From: an uncultured Verrucomicrobiota bacterium
GTDB taxonomy: Bacteria; Verrucomicrobiota; Verrucomicrobiia; Chthoniobacterales; SZAS-18
Assembly (NCBI GenBank): GCA_937871685.1
Contig: CALMOL010000119.1
Coordinates: forward strand, 12,313 to 19,992
Length of the DNA stretch: 7,680 nucleotides
Direction: 5' to 3'
In this document: piece by piece, positions 1 through 6,165 of the stretch
Numbering within the stretch: position 1 is the first letter of the stretch
How the letters are laid out: each line of letters begins with the position of its first letter
Program-made: the position numbers and the translations under genes
The notes under the pieces: model-generated
What the model was told of the DNA's origin: nothing
Seen by the model: only the letters and a program-made list of their open reading frames with translations
Databases searched by the model: none

Positions 1-2
1 AT

Positions 3-2045
3 CCCACCCCGGCGCGCGTGACCGACTTCACCTACGATGCCGGCGGGCGCATGACGGCGTATTCGGACGGGCAATCCTCGGCGACCTACGCCTACGACGG
101 CTACGGGCGCCTCGTCGGCGAGCCCGTCACCTACGGCCCCGGGCTCACGCGGAGCCCCGCGTTCACCTACACCGGCAATGACCTGATCGCCTCTTACACC
201 GCGCCGGACGCGACGACCTACCAATATACCTACGCCGGCGGCAGCAACCTCGCCACGGTGTCCGCGCCCGACCTTGGCGTGATCACCTACAACGAGTTCA
301 CCTGGTTTGGACCGCGCCGCATCACCTATCCGGGCGGCGCCACGAAGGAGGTAACCTACGGCGGACCGATGAAGCCCGTGTCCATTGCCTACCGCGCGCC
401 GGGCGGGGCCGACATCGCGCGCGAGTCCTACGCCTACGATGCCGTGGGCCAGCTCACCCAGCGCGTGTCGCTCAACGGCGTCATCTCCTACGGCTACGAC
501 AAGCTCGGCCAGGTCGTGAGCGCCGCCTCGACGGTGACCGGCATTCCCGGCCAATCCTTCGGCTACGACCTCGCCTTCAATCGCACCGCGGCCTCGGGGG
601 TTTCGAATGTCACCTATGTCACCGACGCCAGCGGTCGGCCGCTGGGCAACCAGCTCGCCACCTACGGCAGCTCCGCCTTCTCCTACGACGCCGCGGGCGA
701 CGTCACGCTCCGCACGGACGCGGGCGTGCCCACCGAATACGTTTACGGCCCGCAGCAGGAACTTCTCGAGGTGCGCCGGAGCGGCGCCGTCGTCGCGCGC
801 TACGCCTACGATCCGCTCGGCCGGCGCCTGTGGAAGGAAACCGGTGGGGCGCGCACCTATTTCCACTGGGCAGGGCAGACCCTCGTGGCGGAGGCGCGCG
901 CGGAGGGCGGCCGGCTCGTCGTCACCCGCACCTACGGGCACCGTCCGGGGCAGAACGACGGCCTTGAGCCGCTCTTCCTGCGCAACGAGTCGGGCAACTA
1001 CTACTTCTACGCGTGCGACCAGCTCGGCGCGCCGCTGGCGCTCTTCGCGGCAAACGGTGCGGTGGTCTGGTCCGCGCGCTACGACCTCGCGGGCCGCGCC
1101 GCGGTAATTTCACCCGCTGTGGTGGCCTCCCACCTGCGCGGCTCCAACCAATACTTCGACGCCGAGACCGGCCTGCACTACAACCTGCACCGGTATTACG
1201 ATCCCGTGCTCGGGCGTTACCTCCAGAGCGACCCGCTTGGCCTGCGTGGCGATTCGAATCCCTACACCTTCGCCTACAACGCCCCCCCGCAACTCGTGGA
1301 CGTGGACGGCGCGGAATCGGGCTTCAAACCGCCGGAGGGAGTGTGCATCGACCTGCGCGCCGACTTTGGCGTCGAGGGCAAGCTCCCCGGGCCGGCATTT
1401 CCAGCGTTGCTCATCACCAAGGGCGACTTCAAATTCTCCGCCAAGGTGCAGGCGCAGGGCCGTTTCTGCCTCACCGCTTGCTGCACCAAGGTCGGGCTTC
1501 CGCGCTTGGATTGGTCCGGCAAGGGCTCGATCACGGCCGAGGTTTCGGCGGCTTATTCCGGCTCTTCCGGCGAGATCGATCTCTTCGGCGTGAAGGGGAG
1601 GGGCGGCGTGCTGGTGGAAATCGCCGCCAAGCTGAGCGTGAGCCTCTCCGCCGAGAAGCCCGCGTGCAAGGACGCCGGCTGCGTGAGCATTGAGGGGAAG
1701 GGATCGGTGTCCCTGTCCGTCGGCGGCGGCGTGGAAGGCGACATCGGCGATGGCGCCTTCGGACCGTTGTCCCGCTTCGCCGGCGCGAAGGCCAAGATCG
1801 GGCTGTTTGCCGAGGCCTCCGGATCGATCAAGAAGAAGTGCAAGTTCTGTCCGCCGTCGCGACCCCAGTGCGACCCGGCCCAGCTCTGCTTGTCCGGCGA
1901 GATCTACGCGCAAGCCCGGATCAAGTGGAACCGGAACGTGAACAAGAGCGCTCAGATCCTCGGCCGGAAGGGCGAGACAGGAGGATTCTCGGACGTCGAT
2001 TTCCGCTTCACGGTGCTCAAGCTCGAGCAGTGCTGGGACCTTTGA
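3..2045 (+). CDS. RHS/YD-repeat protein, C-terminal part with RHS core and Cys-rich tip (5' end outside window)
   Basis: The frame is open to the left edge, so the true start lies upstream; the GTG at 18 is internal. Residues are numbered from that GTG. Residues 1-290 carry repeated YDxxGR-type units (YDAGGRM, YDGYGRL, YDAVGQL, YDKLGQV, YDPLGRR), which in the family form a hollow beta-cage. The RHS-associated core follows: CDQLGAP near 333, QYFDAETGLHYNLHRYYDP from 378, and DPLGL at 405-409. The core ends at about 431. The tip, 432-675, is rich in Gly, Ser and alternating hydrophobic residues and has 11 cysteines (443, 484, 488, 489, 550, 555, 608, 611, 618, 624, 672). I recognise no nuclease, deaminase or other toxin motif in it. 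RHS proteins are usually secreted or surface-exposed polymorphic proteins; the role of this one is unknown. The next gene begins 25 bp downstream and encodes a signal-peptide protein, not a typical immunity protein. The RHS identity is firm; the tip function is not assigned. Confidence 0.93.
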   Translation, partial: PTPARVTDFTYDAGGRMTAYSDGQSSATYAYDGYGRLVGEPVTYGPGLTRSPAFTYTGNDLIASYTAPDATTYQYTYAGGSNLATVSAPDLGVITYNEFTWFGPRRITYPGGATKEVTYGGPMKPVSIAYRAPGGADIARESYAYDAVGQLTQRVSLNGVISYGYDKLGQVVSAASTVTGIPGQSFGYDLAFNRTAASGVSNVTYVTDASGRPLGNQLATYGSSAFSYDAAGDVTLRTDAGVPTEYVYGPQQELLEVRRSGAVVARYAYDPLGRRLWKETGGARTYFHWAGQTLVAEARAEGGRLVVTRTYGHRPGQNDGLEPLFLRNESGNYYFYACDQLGAPLALFAANGAVVWSARYDLAGRAAVISPAVVASHLRGSNQYFDAETGLHYNLHRYYDPVLGRYLQSDPLGLRGDSNPYTFAYNAPPQLVDVDGAESGFKPPEGVCIDLRADFGVEGKLPGPAFPALLITKGDFKFSAKVQAQGRFCLTACCTKVGLPRLDWSGKGSITAEVSAAYSGSSGEIDLFGVKGRGGVLVEIAAKLSVSLSAEKPACKDAGCVSIEGKGSVSLSVGGGVEGDIGDGAFGPLSRFAGAKAKIGLFAEASGSIKKKCKFCPPSRPQCDPAQLCLSGEIYAQARIKWNRNVNKSAQILGRKGETGGFSDVDFRFTVLKLEQCWDL

Positions 2046-2070
2046 GCCGCTGCCTTTGCCCCCTTCCGCT

Positions 2071-4161
2071 ATGTCCGCCGTGTCCCTTCTCCGCTCCCTG
2101 CACCGCCTTCTGCCCCTCGCAGCGGCGGCGCTCGCCGCGCTCCCCGCCGCGCGCGCCGATGATTCCATCTGCGCGCGGGTGAAGATCGAGATCCTGCAGG
2201 AAGTCACGCTGGCGCGCCAGGGCTTCGAGGCGCGCATGAAGATCACCAACGGCCTCACCGCCGCCGCCCTCAACGACGTGCAGGTCACGGTAAAGTTCAT
2301 GGACGCCGCCGGCGCGCCCGTGCCCGCCTCCTCAAATCCGAACGACACCAACCCCAGCGTCCTCTTCTTCATCCGCGCGCAGGGCGCCGGCGCGCCCGCC
2401 TCCGTGGGGCCCGCTTCGGTCGCCGACATTTCCTGGCTGATCGTGCCCGCCCTCGCGGCCGGCGGCACGCAGCCTGAAGGGCGCGTCTTCTTCGTCGGGG
2501 CCACGCTGACCTATCGCATCGGGAGCGCCCCGGAAGTGCAGCGCGTGGACGTCACGCCGGACTACATCACGGTGAAGCCGCTGCCCAACCTGCGGCTCGA
2601 CTATTTCCTGACCCGCGAGATTTCCTCCGACGATCCGCTCACCCCCGACGTGATCGAGCCGGCCGAGCCCTTCACGCTCGGCGTGCGGGTGCTGAACATC
2701 GGCGCCGGCCCGGCGCGCGGCCTCAAGATCGAGTCCTCGCAGCCCCGCATCGTCGAGAACCGCCAGGGCCTGGCCATCGGCTTCCAGATCATCGGCTCCG
2801 AGGTCAACAACCGGCCCGGCACCAACTCGCTCCTCGTGGACTTCGGCGATCTGCCGCCCTCCGCCGGGGGCGCCGCCGCCGTTGCGCGCTGGACGATGGT
2901 CACCAACCTTTCCGGCCGTTTCGTGGAGTTTTCCGCGGCCGTGTCGCACTCTGACGAGCTCGGCGGCCAACTGACCTCCCTGATCTCGCCGGACAACCTC
3001 CGCACCCATTTTCTGCTGCACGACGTGCGCGTGGACCTGCCCGGGCGCGACGACACGCGCGACTTCCTGGCGTGGGACGCCGACCCGGCCGGCAACCTCG
3101 TCAACCTCTCCGTTTACGAATCGCAGGGCGTGGACACCCCCGTGGCCGACCGCACCACGGTTCCCGAGGTGGCGCTGCCCGCCGCGGGCGGGGACTACGG
3201 CTTCACGCTGCCCGGCGCGGCGGGCTTCTCCTACGTGCGCTTCCGCGATCCCTTCAATGGCGCCAAGGCGCTCGCCAGCGTGGTGCGCTCCGACGGCAAG
3301 GTCATCCGCCCCGAGAACGCCTGGCTGGGCCGCAAGCGCAACGAGGATTCGCACACCACGGAATACTTCTTCCATCTCTTTGACGGGGCGAACGCCGCCG
3401 CTTCCACCTACCGCGTGACCTTCGGCGCCGCGCCCGCCGGCAACCGCGCCCCGGTCTTCGCCTACATTCCGGACAAGTTTGTGCGTCCCGGCGATTCCGT
3501 CGGCTTCCTGGTCCAGGCCACCGACCAGGACGGCGATGACGTGACCCTCGCCCTGGCCAACCCGCCCGCCGGCTCCCAGTTCATCCTCGACTCGCGCCAG
3601 CCCGGCCGCACCGTTTACCGCTTCCAATGGACGCCCGGCTTCAGCCAAACCGGCCAGTTTCCCGTGCGCTTCACCGCCGCCGACGGCCGCGGCGGCGCGG
3701 CCGAGACCACCGCGCTGGTCAGCGTGACGAGCAACTCGCTCTACGACGCATGGGTCACGCGCCACTTCGGCGGTGAAACCAACCCGGACATCGTCGGCCC
3801 CAACGCCAACCCCTCCAAGGACGGCCTGCCCAATCTCGTCAAATACGCGCTCGACCTGGATCCCACCCGCGCCAACCGCCACCTCGGCCCGCGCATCGGC
3901 GTGGATCGCGTCGGCGGGCGCGACTACGTGACGCTCACCTACGAGGGTCGCACCGACGATTCGGCGCTCGTCTTCCAGACCGTCGCCGCCGACAGCGCCA
4001 AGACCGGCCCCTGGTCGGCCGCGTCCGGCTCCGTGCCGGTGGACCAAGCCGGCGTTCGCGACGGCTTCCGGCGGGTAAAGGTTCGCGATTCCGCGCCGCT
4101 CGATCCCACCGCCCGCCCACGCCGCTTCTTGCGCCTGGACGTTACCCGCAACAACGGCTGA
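2071..4161 (+). CDS. Large secreted protein with CARDB-like and putative Ig (He_PIG-like) domains and a Verrucomicrobia-type C-terminal tail
   Basis: The protein has 696 residues from the ATG at 2071. This start places a clean signal peptide at the N-terminus: Arg at 8 and 12, an Ala/Leu core, and likely cleavage after ARA at 29. A TTG at 2056 in the same frame would only add five residues before it. Mature residues 30 to about 200 form a beta-rich module I cannot name. Around 205-315 there is a CARDB/DUF11-like stretch (FTLGVRVLNIGAGPARGLKI), an Ig-like fold common in extracellular proteins. Residues 458-553 match the putative Ig pattern: NRAP, TDQDGDDVT, PPAGSQF, FQWTPGFSQTG, FTAADGRGG. The C-terminus has WVTRHFGG near 560 and DGLPNLVKYALDLDP at 584-598, a tail typical of secreted Verrucomicrobia proteins. 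No catalytic motif is visible, so an adhesive or structural extracellular role is the likeliest inference. It sits 25 bp after the RHS gene and 20 bp before the next gene, so co-transcription is probable. Confidence 0.88.
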   Translation: MSAVSLLRSLHRLLPLAAAALAALPAARADDSICARVKIEILQEVTLARQGFEARMKITNGLTAAALNDVQVTVKFMDAAGAPVPASSNPNDTNPSVLFFIRAQGAGAPASVGPASVADISWLIVPALAAGGTQPEGRVFFVGATLTYRIGSAPEVQRVDVTPDYITVKPLPNLRLDYFLTREISSDDPLTPDVIEPAEPFTLGVRVLNIGAGPARGLKIESSQPRIVENRQGLAIGFQIIGSEVNNRPGTNSLLVDFGDLPPSAGGAAAVARWTMVTNLSGRFVEFSAAVSHSDELGGQLTSLISPDNLRTHFLLHDVRVDLPGRDDTRDFLAWDADPAGNLVNLSVYESQGVDTPVADRTTVPEVALPAAGGDYGFTLPGAAGFSYVRFRDPFNGAKALASVVRSDGKVIRPENAWLGRKRNEDSHTTEYFFHLFDGANAAASTYRVTFGAAPAGNRAPVFAYIPDKFVRPGDSVGFLVQATDQDGDDVTLALANPPAGSQFILDSRQPGRTVYRFQWTPGFSQTGQFPVRFTAADGRGGAAETTALVSVTSNSLYDAWVTRHFGGETNPDIVGPNANPSKDGLPNLVKYALDLDPTRANRHLGPRIGVDRVGGRDYVTLTYEGRTDDSALVFQTVAADSAKTGPWSAASGSVPVDQAGVRDGFRRVKVRDSAPLDPTARPRRFLRLDVTRNNG

Positions 4162-4181
4162 ATCCTTCCGCCCTCTCCCAC

Positions 4182-5285
4182 ATGCGTCCTGCCATCCGCC
4201 TTTTCCTCGCGCTCGCGGCCGTCCTGGCCGGCCCGGGCCCCGCGCCGCTTCAAGGCTCCACCGATACCGCGTCCGCCGGCCCAGGCGGGGCCGCGGTGGT
4301 GCCGATTCGCGGGCAGTCGGACAATTTCGTATCCATGCCCTTCGCCGCCGAGCCCGTGGTCGTGGGCGGCGTGAGCGGCGTCGGCGCGAACACCTTGCGC
4401 CTCACCGGCGCCGCGTGGCAGCCGAACGAGTTCCAATACCAAACCGGTGTCCAGCGGCGGACCTACTACGCGCAGTTTACCACCGGCCCGCTGGCCGGCG
4501 TGTTCTACCGCGTGACCGGCAACACCGCCGAGTCGCTCCTGCTCGATACCGAGGGCGACAGCCTTTCCGCGCACCCGCTTGGCACGATCGGCTTCGGCGA
4601 CGTGGTGAAGGTCGCTGCCTACGCGAGCATCGCCAGCCTCTTCGGCACCGACGAGGCCACGCTCGGCCTTGATCCGCGGCCCGACCCGTCCACGCCGGCC
4701 GACGATCTGCGTTTCTTCGACAACTACGCCGTCGGCACCTCGAAGCCGGCCACCGTCATCTACTTCCTGCGCGGCGCCGGCTGGCGGCGCGAGGGGGACG
4801 CCACCGGCGCCGACGTGTCCGACCGCATCCTCCCGCCCGGCTCGGCCTTCGCGGTGCGCCGGCGCAACCCCGCCGACACCGTCCTCGTCTCGGCTGGCGC
4901 GGTGCCGAACCATCGCTTCGTGGTCTTCATTCCCGGCGGGAGCGCGGCGAGCGGCAACGACGTGTATGCTTCCATCACGTTCCCGGAGCCGGTGCTGCTC
5001 GACGATTCCGGCCTCCTGCACCTGACCGACCCGGCGCGCTCGGTGCTCAAGGCTTCGCCGACGCGCACAAACGTGCTCGACCAGCTTTACGTTTACACCA
5101 GCCAGACCGTCGGCTACAACCCGGTGCCGGGCACTTCCTACTTTCACCTTTCCGGCCAAGGCTGGCGCCGCTACGGCTCCACCGTGACGAACGTCGGCCA
5201 GACCGTCGTGATTCCGCCCGGCCAAGCCATCTTGATCCGCAAAAAGTCCTCCAGCCCTTCCGTGGACTGGATCTTGGCGCCGTGA
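4182..5285 (+). CDS. Secreted TIGR02597-like protein of unknown function
   Basis: The protein has 367 residues. The N-terminus is a signal peptide (Arg at 2 and 6, then a Leu/Ala core to about 17), probably cleaved near 25, giving an exported protein. The layout resembles the TIGR02597 family, known to me mainly from Verrucomicrobia: NFVSMPF, then a beta module with LTGAAWQPNEF, YYAQFTTGPLAGVFYRVTGN and LLLDTEGDSL, and later segments built as repeats. An internal repeat is visible. Residues 174-228 (DDLRFF, YFLRGAGWRR, PPGSAFAVRRR) correspond to about 299-355 (LDQLYV, YFHLSGQGWRR, PPGQAILIRKK). No enzyme motif or membrane anchor is seen after the signal peptide. The function is unknown. Its position between two other exported proteins suggests a shared envelope role. 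The leader before the ATG is C/T-rich, with no Shine-Dalgarno sequence. The family call comes from recalled sequence style and needs a profile search. Confidence 0.85.
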   Translation: MRPAIRLFLALAAVLAGPGPAPLQGSTDTASAGPGGAAVVPIRGQSDNFVSMPFAAEPVVVGGVSGVGANTLRLTGAAWQPNEFQYQTGVQRRTYYAQFTTGPLAGVFYRVTGNTAESLLLDTEGDSLSAHPLGTIGFGDVVKVAAYASIASLFGTDEATLGLDPRPDPSTPADDLRFFDNYAVGTSKPATVIYFLRGAGWRREGDATGADVSDRILPPGSAFAVRRRNPADTVLVSAGAVPNHRFVVFIPGGSAASGNDVYASITFPEPVLLDDSGLLHLTDPARSVLKASPTRTNVLDQLYVYTSQTVGYNPVPGTSYFHLSGQGWRRYGSTVTNVGQTVVIPPGQAILIRKKSSSPSVDWILAP

Positions 5286-5342
5286 GGGCGAACCATCCCC
5301 GCGATTTTCTCCGCGAGCGCCCGCTTCATTTTCGATTACGCC

Positions 5343-6041
5343 ATGAAGGTTGTATCCTCTTTGCTTTTACTGCTCGTGCTGTCGCCCGTCGTCCTGCGCG
5401 GCGACGTGCAACTCGACGTCACCGCAGCCGACCTCCGCACGCACGACGGCTCCGCGCTGCTTGCGCCCGGCCGGCTCGTGCAGCTTGTCAACCTGGGGCC
5501 AAACGGCGTGTTTGATGCCGTGCCCGCCGGCGCCTGGGTGGGCGGCGACGACCGGCTGGTCACGTTTTCCTTCGGGAGCACCGAGTGGCCCTCGGCCGCG
5601 GGCTTCGATTTTGCGGAGACCGACCCTGGCTCACCCGACGATCCGGGTGTGCTCCAGCGCTCGCTCGTCTTCAACACCGGCAGCCTGCTGGCGAGCGGCA
5701 CGGCGATCGGCATCCGCTGGTTTGAGGGCTTTGCGGCGTCGGACTATTACAACGGCGCCCTGCCCGCGGCCGGCGCGTTTTACGGCGAGTTCACCCGTGC
5801 CATGCCCGTGAACGGGGGCGAGGCGTGGGTTTTCCCCGCCGATGGCAACGTCGTCACCCTCGACCCGCTGCTCACGCTCAGCGCCGGCGGCGCCGACTCG
5901 AATTCCGCCGGCTTCGCCAGCCGACAAGTGATCACCGCGGTGCCCGAAGCGTCCACCGTCTTCGCCGGCGCCCTGGCCGTCCTTGGCGTGACCGGGGAGC
6001 GGCTGCGCCGCCGCCGGCTGGCGGCGCGGGCTGCGGCGTAG
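5343..6041 (+). CDS. PEP-CTERM-type surface-anchored protein of unknown function
   Basis: The protein has 232 residues. The N-terminal signal peptide has Lys2 and a strong Leu/Val core at 7-18, with probable cleavage near Gly20. The C-terminus has the three parts of a PEP-CTERM sorting signal: VPEAST at 200-205, a hydrophobic stretch at 206-216, and an Arg cluster at 220-225. In the established system, exosortase cuts at the PEP motif and attaches the protein to the cell surface or exopolysaccharide. Here the motif reads P-E-A, not P-E-P. The middle (21-199) is beta-rich and acidic, with DGSALLAPGRLVQLVNLG, GAWVGGDD and YYNGALPAAGAFYGEF. It resembles short PEP-CTERM proteins common in Verrucomicrobia, but I recognise no catalytic residues. 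It lies 57 bp after the preceding gene and may belong to the same transcript. No Shine-Dalgarno sequence precedes the ATG. No exosortase gene is visible in the window, which is usual because that gene is often unlinked. Confidence 0.87.
   Translation: MKVVSSLLLLLVLSPVVLRGDVQLDVTAADLRTHDGSALLAPGRLVQLVNLGPNGVFDAVPAGAWVGGDDRLVTFSFGSTEWPSAAGFDFAETDPGSPDDPGVLQRSLVFNTGSLLASGTAIGIRWFEGFAASDYYNGALPAAGAFYGEFTRAMPVNGGEAWVFPADGNVVTLDPLLTLSAGGADSNSAGFASRQVITAVPEASTVFAGALAVLGVTGERLRRRRLAARAAA
6005..6027 (+). repeat. All-G/C inverted repeat (8-bp stem, 7-nt loop) at the 3' end of the PEP-CTERM gene
   Basis: GCGCCGCC at 6005-6012 is perfectly complementary to GGCGGCGC at 6020-6027, with loop GCCGGCT. It lies inside the codons for the C-terminal Arg cluster, 14 bases before the stop codon. 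No T-run follows, so it is not a standard intrinsic terminator. It could stabilise the 3' end of the mRNA or slow transcription. It could also simply result from CGC/CGG arginine codons followed by GCG/GCC alanine codons. Confidence 0.4.
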
Positions 6042-6086
6042 GTTTCACGCTGGCGTGCCAGTGGCGGAAAGGAAGGCCGGCTCTTT

Positions 6087-6130
6087 CTGGGTTGCCATCC
6101 CGCGGCGGGAGACACATATCCTGGGTTGCC
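6087..6130 (+). repeat. Direct repeat CTGGGTTGCC, two copies 34 bp apart
   Basis: CTGGGTTGCC occurs at 6087-6096 and again at 6121-6130. The similarity continues loosely afterwards (ATCC and GCCC), giving 12 of 14 matching bases. Both copies lie in the only sizeable intergenic gap, upstream of the D-Ala ligase gene. The first copy overlaps the candidate -35 box. It could be a pair of regulator sites, but the repeat is short and may be chance. Confidence 0.4.
6092..6120 (+). promoter_or_regulatory. Candidate sigma70-type promoter for the D-Ala ligase gene
   Basis: TTGCCA at 6092-6097 matches five of six bases of the -35 consensus. After a 17-bp spacer, CATATC at 6115-6120 matches three of six bases of the -10 consensus. 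The position would give a leader of roughly 40 bases before the ATG at 6166. The 124-bp gap and the functional change from envelope proteins to cell-wall synthesis make a promoter here plausible. The -10 box is weak, so this is only a candidate. Confidence 0.3.
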
Positions 6131-6153
6131 GCCCACGGGTTTCCTGTGCTCTC

Positions 6154-6159
6154 GGTGGA
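6154..6159 (+). promoter_or_regulatory. Ribosome-binding site supporting the ATG at 6166
   Basis: GGTGGA lies six bases before the ATG at 6166 and resembles the GGAGGA core of a Shine-Dalgarno sequence. Together with the family-typical N-terminus that follows, it favours 6166 over the in-frame GTG at 6055, which would add 37 residues not expected in this family. Confidence 0.5.
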
Positions 6160-6165
6160 AGCTTC

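Noticed and set aside
18..20. GTG at 18 as the start of the RHS gene
   Set aside because: The frame is open upstream to the window edge and the sequence there is already mid-repeat. RHS genes are far longer, so this is an internal codon.
1311..2042. RHS tip as a toxin with the following gene as its immunity protein
   Set aside because: No nuclease, deaminase, ADP-ribosyltransferase or protease motif was seen in the tip. The following gene encodes a 696-residue exported protein, unlike a typical small immunity protein.
2056..2058. TTG at 2056 as the start of the second gene
   Set aside because: It adds five residues before a well-formed signal peptide and has no ribosome-binding site. The ATG at 2071 is the simpler start.
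1110..2504. Long open frame on the minus strand (464 codons) across the RHS tip and the following gene
   Set aside because: It spans two well-supported + strand genes and the gap between them, has no recognisable domain, and is low in complexity (Ala/Arg/Gly). GC-rich codon use opens such antisense frames by chance.
2332..4047. Long open frame on the minus strand (571 codons) opposite the secreted Ig-like gene
   Set aside because: The product is Gly/Ala/Val/Arg-rich with no domain, while the opposite strand has a signal peptide, an Ig-like domain and a family tail. It is a composition artefact.
3939..5225. Long open frame on the minus strand (428 codons) opposite the TIGR02597-like gene
   Set aside because: It crosses the junction of two + strand genes and has no recognisable motif.
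5282..5515. Small + strand frame starting just before the TIGR02597-like stop codon
   Set aside because: It overlaps the PEP-CTERM gene in another frame, its product is rich in Arg and Ala, and it lacks a ribosome-binding site.
6005..6027. Intrinsic terminator at the end of the PEP-CTERM gene
   Set aside because: The hairpin is strong, but it lies inside the coding region and no T-run follows it.
6055..6165. GTG at 6055 as the start of the D-Ala ligase
   Set aside because: The extra 37 residues do not resemble the family N-terminus and cover the promoter-like elements, whereas GGTGGA precedes the ATG at 6166.
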